This document shows, one piece after another, positions 43,626-54,927 of a stretch of 64,000 bases of DNA. This DNA is from Buxus sempervirens (Eukaryota > Streptophyta > Magnoliopsida > Buxales > Buxaceae). The stretch lies in the NCBI GenBank assembly GCA_947561395.2, contig OX387194.1:16416048-16480047 (forward strand), in the 5' to 3' direction. A program made the translations under genes and the position numbers. Every line of letters starts with the position of its first letter. Position 1 is the first letter of the stretch. Under the pieces are notes generated by a model. It ran no database searches. It was not told the origin of the DNA and saw nothing but the letters and a program-made list of their open reading frames with translations.

Positions 43626-45029
43626 TTTTCAACTCTCTGTTTTTTTGAGATCTCCTTCTCTGGCCGATTTTTTTCGGTCTGTAACTGTTCCACTAGCCTC
43701 CTAACATGCTTAGAACACCTCCCAACTAATTTTGGATTTAATCTAAACACATTTTATTTCAAGTTTTGAAAACTCAGAAAACTCACAATACAACCATGCA
43801 TTCAAATAATATGCCCAGGACACTTCCCCGGGCTTCGACTACTCCCCAGAAGGCACTCACACTTGTATTCAAATCAATCTAAACTACTAAAGGGTGTGTG
43901 CTCATTGCAGTCAAGAATCAAGAAAAAACACACAGGAGAACCAATAACAATACCACATGCCAATATCATCGACAAGTCCTAATGAAATCTGGACCCAAGA
44001 TTATTGCTTAAACTCATGAAGACTTAGAGAAGGGGAGGAGAAGGGGGCTTACAGGGGTACAATGGATTGATTAATCATGAGGGAACAAACCCCCTTTTAA
44101 AGCAACGAAAACAGGCACGGCCATAGCATTAAGCATGCCCGAACAGTTTGTGAGGAACTCTCTCTCAACCTACCTTAAGCTCACGGTGGGTCTCTCCCTC
44201 ACTCAAAGACCCTCCATACAGCAAAGTGAAGCAAGTGCATATTAAGTGAAGCAAGTGCATATTAAAATACCATGTGAACAAACTCGTGCCCAGGGACGAA
44301 AATAAGCTTAACAAACTTATTAGAAACTTCTCATTTCAATATAGGTATATCAAGCATGGTAGAGAATAATACCTGGGGATCCTAAGACCTGCTTGAGTTG
44401 TGTGGGCTTCTCCTTGCAACGAAGCAAGAACTGGAGCACCTTCCTTCTTGCTCCGACAGCGACCACAGCAACCGGCCTCTGCTTGCTTGTGGGGGATGAA
44501 GAGGAAGCAAGAACAGGGGAGTGTCGGATCAAGGTGGGGGGGACTTGGGGTGGCCAAAGTGACCGAGACAGGTAGGGTTCGGATGGGAAGAAGCTTGGGC
44601 ACTACACCTTAAAAACCTTCAACTGAAGCTCTCCAACCTAAAAAAAATGTCCGAACCCAGAAAAAATGTCGAACCCTTTGCGCGAGCACTCGCGCGGCCT
44701 TTATAGGCAAGGGAAAAGGGGTGCCGCTCACCTTGGCGCCCAGCTCAAGGTGGGCACAAGCCCGCTCGCCATGTCCGCGCGAGCGGCATAATGATGACAT
44801 TTCATTAAATGCCGCCGCTCGCCGGTCGAAAAAATCTTAAAAATTCAGATTTGGTCCCTGGCCAATTTCAATTCAATCCGATATTTTCGGATTTTTACAG
44901 ATTTAGTCCCTGGGATATTTCGAATGTTCGGATATTTACGGATTTGATCCCCGAGATATTTTCTTGCGCAACTCGCCACGTGTGCAGCTTTTTGCCACGT
45001 GCGCAGATTGCCGGTTTTGCTGCTCGGAA

Positions 45030-45880
45030 ATTTCATCAGCTCATATTTTCTTCATCCGGACTCCGATCTGGGCAAACTTAGTTTCATTAGAATCGTATCG
45101 GAGCCCTCCATCCCATGACCTGGGGGTACGCCTCCAGATCGGATTTTAGCAGAAAGTCAACTTTTGGCTCTGCACAAGTTTGACCGCCCGCAGAACCTTC
45201 ATCCGGACCCCGATTCCTGCAAACTCAGTTGCGTTGGAACCGTGTCGAGATTCTCTATCCAATGACCTAGCGGTAGGCCTCTAGATCGGATTTTAGCAGA
45301 AAGTCAACTTTTGGCTCTGCTCAAGTTTGACCGCCCGCAGAACCTTCATCCGGACCCCGATTCCTGCAAACTCAGTTGCGTTGGAACCGTGTCGAGATTC
45401 TCTATCCAATGACCTAGTGGTAGGCCTCTGGATCGGATTTTAGCAGAAAGTCAACTTTTGGCTCTGCTCAAGTTTGACCGCCCGCAGAACCTTTATCCGG
45501 ACCCCGATTCCTGCAAACTCAGTTGCGTTGGAACTGTGTCGAGATTCTCTATCCAATGACCTAGGGGTAGGCCTCTGGATCGGATTTTAGCAGAAAGTCA
45601 ACTTTTGGCTCTGCTCAAGTTTGACCGCCCGCAGAACCTTTATCCGGACCCCGATTCCTGCAAACTCAGTTGCGTTGGAACCGTGTCGAGATTCTCTATC
45701 CAATGGTATAAAGCTAGGTACTTGGCACGGAATTCAAGGAAAAGTCAACTCTTGGCTTTTCCTTAAGTTTGACCGCCAGCCGAATCTTCATCCGGACCCC
45801 GATTCCTGCAAACTCAGTTGCGTTGGAACCGTGTCGAGATTCTCTATCCAATGGCATAAAGCGAGGTGGCCAATTTTCAC
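45030..45880. repeat. Tandem repeat, 147 bp x 6, in the solo LTR
   Basis: The word CAAACTCAGTTGCGTTGGAA (or a variant) recurs at 45073, 45220, 45367, 45514, 45661 and 45809, spacings of 147, 147, 147, 147 and 148. The shared Ogre LTR has three such units (25909, 26057, 26194). This accounts for most of the length difference between the LTRs. It lies at the outer (U3) end in element orientation. Confidence 0.92.
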
Positions 45881-45986
45881 TTGATCAAAAAGTCACCTTT
45901 TCACCCCTTAGGGTTTGACTTTCTGTCCAGGGTTTGTATTTTTGGTTTTTTTTGTGGGAGCGCAAAAATGAGGTGCTTACACCCGG

Positions 45987-47839
45987 TCTTTCTTGCTGAT
46001 GATGACTGCCGTTTCTGGTTCTCCTGCCAGTACCATGTTGGCGCTGTCATCCGAAGATATGCAGATTGGGTCTTGTGCTGCGCCTCCCACTGGCTTGTTC
46101 TGGCTTCTCTCTGACTGGGGGCCAGATTCTGATGATATCCCCATCCATGCTCCACTGATGGGGATGGCCCACGGGATCTCGTCCCTGGGTGGCGCATACG
46201 CAACGGTGACTTCGTTGGCCTGGTCAACTCTGGGGGGTGCAAACATTATGGGTATCCCAGTTGGTATCCCAGTAACTGTAGAAGAGTAAGCTGGTGGTGC
46301 CCATTTGCCGTAAGCTGCATGGTATAACTCTTCCGGTACCGGCCCTAGCACTTGGGGCATGCTACGGAACATGCGGTTCAAACCATCGCGAGTTCCAGGG
46401 TGCGGGATATAGGGGCGTGGAGGAGGCGACCCTGGCCTGCGGGTTAGTACTCCTGAGCTGTCTCGCCCTTCCATCATGCAGACATACATGATTGGACCTT
46501 CTTCTTTGGATTCTTCCAGGGGAGCAGGTGGCGGCACTTCCATCACACTTGCGGAGTTGATCGGGATCCCATCAGGGATGGACTGCTCGTCTGGTGGGGC
46601 GAAGGCCATGGTGACTTCGTCGACTGAGTCCAGAGCGACCAGTGCTGGCAGGCCATCTGGCGACCCCTCAGGAGCCAACGGGTCTACTTCCACTATATCC
46701 CCAATCACTTCCATAGATGGTGGCTCTTCCCAAAGCATCTGAGCCAATCCTTGCAGGTAGTCCTCCTTTGCGGCAGGGGTGTCCAGAAACTCATCTCCCC
46801 ATCCTTGGGGGACTATATTCTCAAGGGCTTGGGCCGCTGCATGCTCCATGTTAGCGAAGCGGTGGTATACGTTCTCGTGCACGCATATGGGCCAGTGGGG
46901 GTCTCTTCCTTCAGTTCTTGCCCTTTTCCTTTCGGCGCGGTTCCCAAGGAGTCGGGAGTAGTCTTCTGGCTGCGGTCTGAAACCCAATCCAAAACCAGTA
47001 GTCTGCTCATAAGGTCGGATGGCTACCTTAATTCCCTGCTTATACTTGCCCAATCCATCGCCGGCTCTGAGACCCCAGTCTGCGCAGTCAGCAGCGCTGA
47101 ACATGTACTTTCTTTGCCTCTTCGAGAGTCGTCGCCCCCTTTCAGATTCAGGGATACGGTTTACCTGCACCATCTCCACTGCTTGGAAATTGAGTGTGGT
47201 GGGCAACTCATAATCCACATAGGGTACCCCGACCCTTTCGAACTCTCGATGATCCTCAGCATGTACTGTTATGAGTTCGTTGCCTGACACGAACCGGACC
47301 ATTCTGTGCAATGTGGAAGATACTGCTCCTGCCTGATGTAGCCACGGCCTCCCAATCAGCAAGTTGAATGAGGCGTTGATATCCATGAGTTCGAACTCCA
47401 TGGTAAAGGGCCTATCTGTGATCATGATCACCAAAGTGACCTCTCCCAGTAAGTCCCTTCGGGCGTTGTCAAAGCCTCTGACATTGTGCCCACTTGGTTT
47501 GATCATTGAAGGATCTAATTGTAAACTGTGAAACGTCCTCATTGGGCATATGTTCAAAGCTGACCCGTTGTCAATCATGGCACGCTTTACGATGAGATCC
47601 GCGCACTTCACGGTTATATAGAGCGGCTCGGTGTGATTGCACCCTTCAGATGGCAGGTCTGCTGCAGAAAAGGAGATAGCCTGTGGTGCCATGATCACTG
47701 ACACCACCGCCCCTAGCTGCTCAGGGTCGATATCTGCTGGTACGTGTGCGTCACCCAGGACCTTCATCAGCACTGCCCGGTGCTTCTCTGAGTCAATCAG
47801 AAGTCTCATTATGGGAATCTGGGCGGGTACCTTGTTCAA
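45987..47839 (-). CDS. Ogre protease region, copy B (frame ended by the solo LTR)
   Basis: Long open minus-strand frame. The aspartic protease motif is AMIDNGSALNICP (D-N-G-S-A, the variant usual in Tat elements), followed by LIGRPWLHQAGAVSSTLH. After it comes a G-patch-like stretch, DWGLRAGDGLGKYKQGI, then a long acidic linker. The protease would mature Gag and Pol. The frame is continuous up to the solo LTR; RT starts on the other side of it. In Ogre the gag-pro and RT parts are known to be joined by splicing. What precedes it (47840 on) is gag, in a different reading block, as a fossil. Confidence 0.85.
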
Positions 47840-50512
47840 CTGCTAAAGGAGATCATATTCGGGAGTGTAGATGCTGTGGTGCAAATCTGTGACCTCCTCT
47901 TCTGTGGCCCTTCCCTTTCTCTTGAGGGTCGGTGGCAATTCTGTAACCACGTCCTTCCCTTTTTCTTTCCTTTTCGCTTCTGCTTCTGCTCCCTCCTCTG
48001 GTGCGGGTGGGGGGTCAGTGTTTATGTATCGACCGGATCGGGTGATCCGATCGATTTCTGCTTCAATGGTGGTGGTGGTGGCTTGATGGTAGAAAGATGG
48101 GGTGGGGTAAGGTGGGGATACCGTGTTGTACGAGGGTGGTTCCAGGTTGAGTTGTGAGAGGTTGAGGGTGGGTGGTTCAAATGAAAGGGAGAAGGGGTCT
48201 TGTGGAGGTGAGTCCATGATGTCATGGATGTTGAGGGCGGAGGGGTTGGTGAGAGGGGTGGAGTAGAAAAACTCTTGGTCTGTGGGTGGGTGGAAATGCA
48301 CCAGAGGGAGATCCGTAGGGAAGTCATCGCCGCCTTCTTCAATGACGTTTATTGTCTTATTTTCCTTTCGGAAGTTTACTGCTGATTCGGCTTCCGAGTC
48401 TGTACCAGCGGATTCATCTGAGCTCTCATAAGGATCAGGTGGGCTTGCAAGTTCGGAAGTGGATGATGGCTCCCCTTCTACTGTGACATGGGGGAGGCCA
48501 GGCCACTCGGGTGTGCCATGGGAGAGGGATTCAGAACTTGGTTCATCTGATAGGAGATCGGCGAGGGACTGCAAGTCTGGCTCCGATGTTGCAGACATAT
48601 ACTCAGACGGCCATCTAGTAGACATTTGCGGGGGTACCCTTGAACTGCCCACTGATGCATCGATGTCCTGTGGCCCATCTCGGAACCAAGGTCCTTCAGA
48701 ACTTCCCACTCCTTCCCTGCGTGGAGGGGACGGGGAGTCACTGATCCATCCGCATTGCATGGGGTTCCATGGCCCCGTGACTTCCTCACTGCTCTGAGGC
48801 TCATCCTCGATCGTACAGATGTAGACATTTGTATTCTCCTTGACTGCAATTGCTGTCGAGTGGGTTTCTGCTTGAAGCTGCACCTTCACTGTCTGCCCTG
48901 GTTGGCCAATCAGTACAGGCGGGTCAAACTGCCCAGTGCCCCAGTCACAGCTCACCTGATTAGCTGACTTGCTGGTTGAGGCCTTAGAATGATCCGGGAG
49001 AGGATTGGTGGTGACGCCAGCTGCTGGGGTCTGAGCCTGTGGTGCTGGGGGGTCGACCGTGATGCGTCTGCTGTCAATTAGGTCTTGGATGTCGTGCCTT
49101 AGATCCCAACACCGATTAGTGTGATGCCCCGGAGCACCAGAGTGGTACTCGCACCGTTCTGCCGCGTTGTAGCTTTTGGCGTTGACCAGCCTGGGATTCG
49201 GGGGTTTGATTTGCAAGTACCCTTTCTTTAGCAAAGTAGGTAGTAACTCTGCTGGCGCATACGGTAGTGGGGTGAAAACCCGTTTCATCTTGGCTTCAAA
49301 TTCTTCTTTCGTCTTTCTTACCCCTTGGTAAGCTGTCTACCCGGTCCCTTGGGGTGCCACTGCCTCTGGTCCATGAGAGAAGTGATAAGGCTGTGCCGGG
49401 TGCAAGTAATTCACTGCCTGCTGTTCCTGCCTCCTGGGCTCCTGCCCTTGGTTTCTGCTGGCCTGTCCTGTCACTGGCCTCCTTGGTGCGGCACTTTGCC
49501 CACTGCCATCTATCTTTCCGGCCCTCACTGCGTCTTCAATCCGATCGGCGGTCAAGATCAGGTCGTTGAAATTCGATGTACTTTGCCCCAGCAGCAAAGT
49601 GAAGAACGGCTGTCCCAATGACGCAATGAACAGAGATGTCATCTCTTGTTCCAACAGTGGCAGCTGTACCAGTGTGGCCAACTCCTTCCAGCGTTTAGCA
49701 TATTCTCTCACCGACTCGTGGCTCTTTTTAGTCAACCTCTGTAGTTCTGCCCTAGTCTGTACAATCTGACTATTTAGGCGGTACTGCTGGATGAAGACTG
49801 CTGCCAGGTCATTCCATGTCTTTATCTTAGCCTTGTCCAGACTCAAGAGCCAAGAGTAAGCGGCCCCTGTTAAAGACTTCTGGAAGAATTGTACCATGAT
49901 TCGCTCTTCCTTGGCATACTGGCACATGTCGCCTGAGTACGACCTTAAATGGTTTAGTGGGCAACCGGTGCCGTCAAATTGGTGCAACTCAGGGCATTTG
50001 AACTTAGCCGGGAGCTAGATGTCTGAAAAGAAGCAAAGGCTTTCCAGGGTAGCCTCACTTTGCACTGTGCTGGGTTGGAGCTGTTTGAGCTGCTCCTTCA
50101 GGGCGGCCATTTCTGTTCTGTTCTCCTCCCTTACTGCTGTCAGTTTCTCCTCAAACTGCACTTCCTGGGGCCTGTACCAGTCCTCATCACCCTGTCCCAG
50201 ATGGATAGGCAGAAATTGATCTGGTTGTGCCACATGAAATGGCGCTGCCGGCGGTGGTGGTGGGGCCAGGGGAGGGGGGTTTACTGGACGTGGCGGTGGC
50301 GCCACTTCTGCTTGTGGTGGGAACTGTGGCTGCGGCTGCTGGGCAACTGGTGCTGCCGGTGGGGCCTGCCTCAATTCCCTCAGTTCTGTCATCAGTTCCT
50401 GGATGATGGAACTCATACTGTCCATCCTTTGCTGCATCTCATTGACCACTTGGGTATGACTGGACTCTGCCGGATGCTGCCCTGGCGGCGTCTGTTCTCC
50501 TTGCTGTTCCAT
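47840..50512 (-). pseudogene. Ogre gag region, copy B, fossil
   Basis: The minus strand carries the whole Gag plan. The N-terminal part is MEQQGEQTPPGQ, then a short coiled coil and a proline-rich run. The Retrotrans_gag domain follows (LTGAAYSWLLSLDKAKIKTW, HESVREYAKRW), then the knuckle CEYHSGAPGHHTNRC, and an acidic, proline-rich C-terminal part leading to the protease. Almost identical to 1-2381 plus 18397-18660 of copy A. It has about three breaks, so it is a fossil. The empty insertion site of the 16-kb element lies at about 50246-50256. Confidence 0.85.
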
Positions 50513-50691
50513 ATCGAGCCTTCTCCTCGATCTTAACAGGTACGGACTTCTGAAAGCAATTTTTGGTACCTGAGGGACAATTGACAGGTATTAGTGCAAT
50601 TTTACACAAATTGGTTATGCAATTTATTTAGTAGAATCTGTTTCTTCGATTTATGCTGTTTTTTTTTTTTTGATTGGATTTGGACTAACTA

Positions 50692-51169
50692 ATCTATTTT
50701 AGCTACCCTAAGGCAACAAGGGAAGAGAACCTGGTTTTGAATCAAATGATCTATTTTGGCTACCCATAGGTAATAATGAAAGAGAACCTTAATGAATTTT
50801 GAAGACTGATCTATTTTGGCCGTCCTAGGACGACCGGGGAAGAGAACCCTAACGAACTTGAAGACTGATCTATTTTAGCTACCCGTAGATAACAAGGGAA
50901 GAGAACCTGTTTTTTTTAATCAACTGATCTATTTTGGCTGTTCTGAGACGACCGGGGAAGAGAACCCTAGTGACCGAATCTATTTTAGCTACCCGCAGGT
51001 AACTGGGAGAGAGAACCCTGTTTTTTCTGAAAGCTGATCTATTTTAGTTGCTCAGAAGCAACTGGGAAAGAGAACCCTAAATCACTGATCTATTTTAGCC
51101 ACTTGGCAAGGGAAGAGAACCTGGGTTAAGCTGATCTATTTTAGCTGTTTAGGCAAGGAAAGAGAACCT
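50692..51169 (-). repeat. Array of nine hairpin units between ORF1 and gag, copy B
   Basis: Counterpart of 18835-19312 with the same nine units. A few differences fall inside the hairpins (for example the unit near 50935-50950). Confidence 0.85.
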
Positions 51170-51310
51170 TCAATTTAAGGGGTTTTGTTTGAGCTTAGAA
51201 TCACGAGGTTGGACCAATGCAGGGTCTCCGCAGGGGGTGAGCTGAAAAGCAGCACCCAGGCGTACCTCGGCCAATCTCCAGTTCATTCACTGGTGGCGTC
51301 GGCGCCAAAC

Positions 51311-51594
51311 TTCGGCTAGTAGTTCCCGGGCGTGCCTTGGCTAGTCGTTGGTTTAATCACCATTGACTTCGGCGCCTCACAAGGGGAAGGCTATACCAGG
51401 ACGCTCATCCACCAAACGGTTCAATCACCGGCGGCTTCAGTGCCCTAAAGGTTTCGGCTAGTAGTTCCCGGGCGTGCCTTAGCTAGTCGTTGGTTTAATC
51501 ACCATTGACTTCGGCGCCTCACAAGGGGAAGGCTATACCAGGACGCTCATCCACCAAACGGTTCAATCACCGGCGGCTTCAGTGCCCTAAAGGT
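51311..51594. repeat. Minisatellite, 142 bp x 2, copy B
   Basis: Units begin at 51311 and 51453; copy A has three (19454-19879). Confidence 0.93.
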
Positions 51595-51934
51595 TTGACC
51601 GAATGATCTCGAAAAGATACAGACGGGTGTGATCTGAGCTCAAGGTCTTGGGTGTTTTTAAACACTTGCTGGGTTTTGCGATCTCGAAGATAGATGCAGT
51701 TAAAGGAAATTGGGTGGTCGCAGCGACCGGGAGTATTGCAATCATTTGAGAAGAGGTGGTCTGTCGGAGACCGAGTTGCCCTATTGGAGGGGATTAATTC
51801 CTTCATTTCAAGCTCTTGTTTTGTTAAATTTAAACAACATAGTAGGGTGAAAATAAATTCATGCTTCAATCAAAAAGTGCCGCCGCGGCACGAAATACAT
51901 CCTCATGCTTATCAAAATACAACGAAGCCAAAGT

Positions 51935-53416
51935 CTATCTAGGTTGGTCATCATCATAGTGGGAGGACACGTCTTGCCTCCTAAAGGCTCGCAGAAGCTT
52001 GTTCCGCAGACGTCGGTCCTCCTCGGCGCGCTTGCGCACCAATTCCATTTCGTGTTGCAAGGCCGCATTGGCTTGCCTACTCTCCCGTTCCGAATCCACA
52101 TAAGCTGAATGGATACGGGAGTGGGTCTCCTGCAGTTCGGCCACCCTGTCCCTATATGTGTTAGGGGGCGGAACTGGAATGTCGCTTGAAGTGACAGGCT
52201 GAAGAGGTGGGGGGCCGTCGTGGCCGAACTCCCGAGCTATCCACTGCTCGTAGTCTCGAAAATGTGATTCGATGAAGACGTCTTCTCGATATACACACAC
52301 TGTCTTCCACTCCATCAGCAGTTGGGTCCTTAGTCCCTTGGTGAGTGGACCAATCAAATTGCCCAAGTCGTCCTTGACCGGGATTCCCTGCGGTTTCCCA
52401 AACTGTCTCAGAACCCGGATCGGATAGTACGGCACGGCATGGGTGAGTCCTATCAGGGAAAGCCCCTCTCTTTTCTTGAAAGCTATGATGGGGGTGTAGG
52501 GGATGTTGTATGTACCCCACCATCTGATGTCTGTTTCTCCCTTCAGGTGGAGAAAGTGGTTAAACCAATCCTCACGAGCGGGTAGGTCTGGTTTGATCTC
52601 TCTTTGAGCCAACCAATGGATGTTGTCGCCGGTTGCCTTGTAATATGCACTGACAGGTGATGACACCGTCAGGTGGTCTTGCAGCCAAATGTGGAGAAGG
52701 GGAGCGCACCCTTGAAACCTCCGAGTTCCGTTTTTGGACAAAGTCAGGGAATGGAACAGTTGAGCTAGGATCAGTGGCATGATTCGGTACCCCGCCCTGA
52801 GTTGATCCACAATTTCCATGAGGGCCAAATTAATGGTGTCTCCCCCAGTTGGAAAGAAGATTTGTGACAGAACCACAAGGGTGAAGGTGTCAAACCAAGC
52901 CCGGGGTCTTTCCTGCTTTTTGTTTCTCATTTTCTCAGCTAGGAATGTTTTAGAGACCCGAGTAAATGATTTGTCACCTCCTAAGGTCTGAAATTCTCCC
53001 CTTGAGAGGACAAAGAAAACACAAGCTTCATTCTTGTAACTTTCTTTGAGACTTGGCCTAGCGGGTTCTCCTAAGTCACGAAATCGGAGGAACAGGTCAA
53101 GTTCCTCAATTGTGGGAGTCAACTCGTTGACCCCGAATCAAAACACTGAAAGCTGGGGATCCCAGAAAAGCAGGGCCGCTTGGATCATATCCCAGTTAAT
53201 CGGCACATTTAACAGGGACAAAGTCTGTCCCATGTGGTATTTGTGCTCCCATTCAATCTGGTCACTCCCTTGGAGCTGCCTTGTCCAAGAACGGATCCAG
53301 GGGGTATCCCAGGCGCACTTCTCTATCCTATGGAAACGGGTTCTCTCAGATGAGGATGAGGATGCCATGCCAACTATCCGATCGAAATTCCGAATCAATT
53401 TAAGGTTCCACACCAA
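51935..53416 (-). pseudogene. Ogre ORF1 region, copy B (DUF7745-like), fossil
   Basis: Same protein plan as 20220-21701: the LLFWDPQLSVF block, the LDLFLRFRDLGEPARPSLKE stretch and the C-terminal basic coiled coil. The region is broken about once, whereas copy A looks whole. Sequence is otherwise about 99% alike by eye. Confidence 0.82.
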
Positions 53417-54906
53417 GACTCTAAGTCAGTTCTATAATATGCATAACTTAAAGCAAAAGACTAATCACAAGCAGTTCTAACCCACTTCACAGAATAAAGC
53501 AGCAAACTAAAATAGTGCAGAATTCAACTCAAGCACACATAGTGTGTGGTCCTAGGGGTTGGCGCCAATGAAAGCGCGACTCCTAGACATACTTGTGTAG
53601 GGGAGCACATTCAAGTCCCGATCAGTCTTTCTATCTTTCATCTGTTCTTTCATCTGTTCTTTCATCTGCTTTCGGTGCCGGACCACAGCAAAAATTACAA
53701 CTTGCCATCGAGGGCGAATTTTTACAAGATATTTGCAAAAATTGCAAAGAATTCATCCTTAAAGCTGTTGGGAGCCATAAGGAAGGATACAAATTGCTTC
53801 TAAAGCAGGTAGGCTAAAAATCTCTAGATCTAGGGTTTAGTGCCCATGCTCTGATCTGGCATGCTTTCATCTGTTTGTCTGATCTGGCCGGCTTTCGTCT
53901 GCTCTAAAAGACCAATATGGACTTAAAGTGCTCCCAGCGGACTCTAATGGGTCAAGACCCATAGCATACAGGACTCCATGCATGGATCTGGGGTGGTTCC
54001 CCTGATCAAAATTAGGTGAGCTTCCTAAATTAGGGCTGAGGTCGCCCGTGATCTAGGGTTTACTCAATTTGATGCAAAAAGCGGGGGTTGCTGCCCCTAA
54101 TGGACTCTGGATTTTATTCCGATTTTACTCCTCTTATATTCATCATTCACATCCTACTCACCCTCTCATGCTCAACGCAATACTCATTCAGAAACGTTAG
54201 GTGGGGGAGGATACCCAGCCCGAGACATAAGCCTACAAGGGTCTGGAACAGTACTGGATCCTCGCGTGCCACGGCAAGAAACCAGTGGTGCTAATGGACT
54301 CCAGAAAACTGGGGGGATGGGTTTACCCTGCTTTCCCTGGCAAGCCACGGGAGCGTAGGTGCTAATACCATCCCAAAGATCAGTTCATAGTAAGAAGAAG
54401 GGTAGGCTGCTAGAGAGGTCTAAGTTTTGGTAAAGAAGTAGCAATATCCGATTCACTCATCTATCAAAGGTCGGATCATTCACGCATCCTCCCTCGTGCG
54501 TGTCACCCCACGCAGTTCCATCACACCAATGCGGGAATTTTAAACAAACCATCCACGGTGTGGTGGTGTGCCCGTGTTTGCAGTTGGGCTGCGTGCTGTG
54601 TCTACATGGGTGAGTTTTGTCTGGATTTAGGTGATAAAAGAATCCTTACTGCCTTGTATAGTAAGGTGCAGAATTGGCACGTATTACGATGTCCTGGGAG
54701 AATCCCCAGGTAAGTGGAGGGTCACAGGGGACCACTTAAATTCCACTTGCCTTAGGCAATTATCGCGTCCTTGTGGCAGGACTCCCCAGAACACGTAGTT
54801 ACGTGTATTCCGTGCCTTGCTAAGCGAGATAGCAAGAGTTCCTAAACATCCCCTAAATCCCTCTTACGCTGACTCGGTCTAAGCAGGGTCCTTCTGGGCT
54901 GAGTGT
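53417..54906 (-). other. Leader of Ogre copy B between PBS and ORF1
   Basis: Counterpart of 21702-23179. No coding frame. One extra TTCTTTCATCTG unit near 53635-53665. Confidence 0.7.
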
Positions 54907-54924
54907 TCCCTAGTGGAGTCGCCA
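54907..54924 (-). other. Primer-binding site of Ogre copy B
   Basis: Minus strand TGGCGACTCCACTAGGGA, three bases from the LTR start at 54928. Confidence 0.88.
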
Positions 54925-54927
54925 GGC

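Larger units (their letters stand above)
42281..45981 (-). mobile_element. Solo LTR of an Ogre-related subfamily inside copy B
   Basis: 3,701 bp from TGTGCGCGCGTGGG to GAGGTGCTTACA, flanked by CCTGG (42276-42280) and CCCGG (45982-45986), a 5-bp duplication with one mismatch. It is homologous end to end with the LTRs of copy B but clearly diverged, with GCGCC-type palindromes instead of CCGG and six rather than three units of the ~147-bp repeat. It sits between protease and RT, the place where Ogre elements carry their intron. A TATA-like box (CCTATAAAGG) lies at about 44699-44708. Inferred: a full insertion reduced to one LTR by recombination. Confidence 0.92.
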
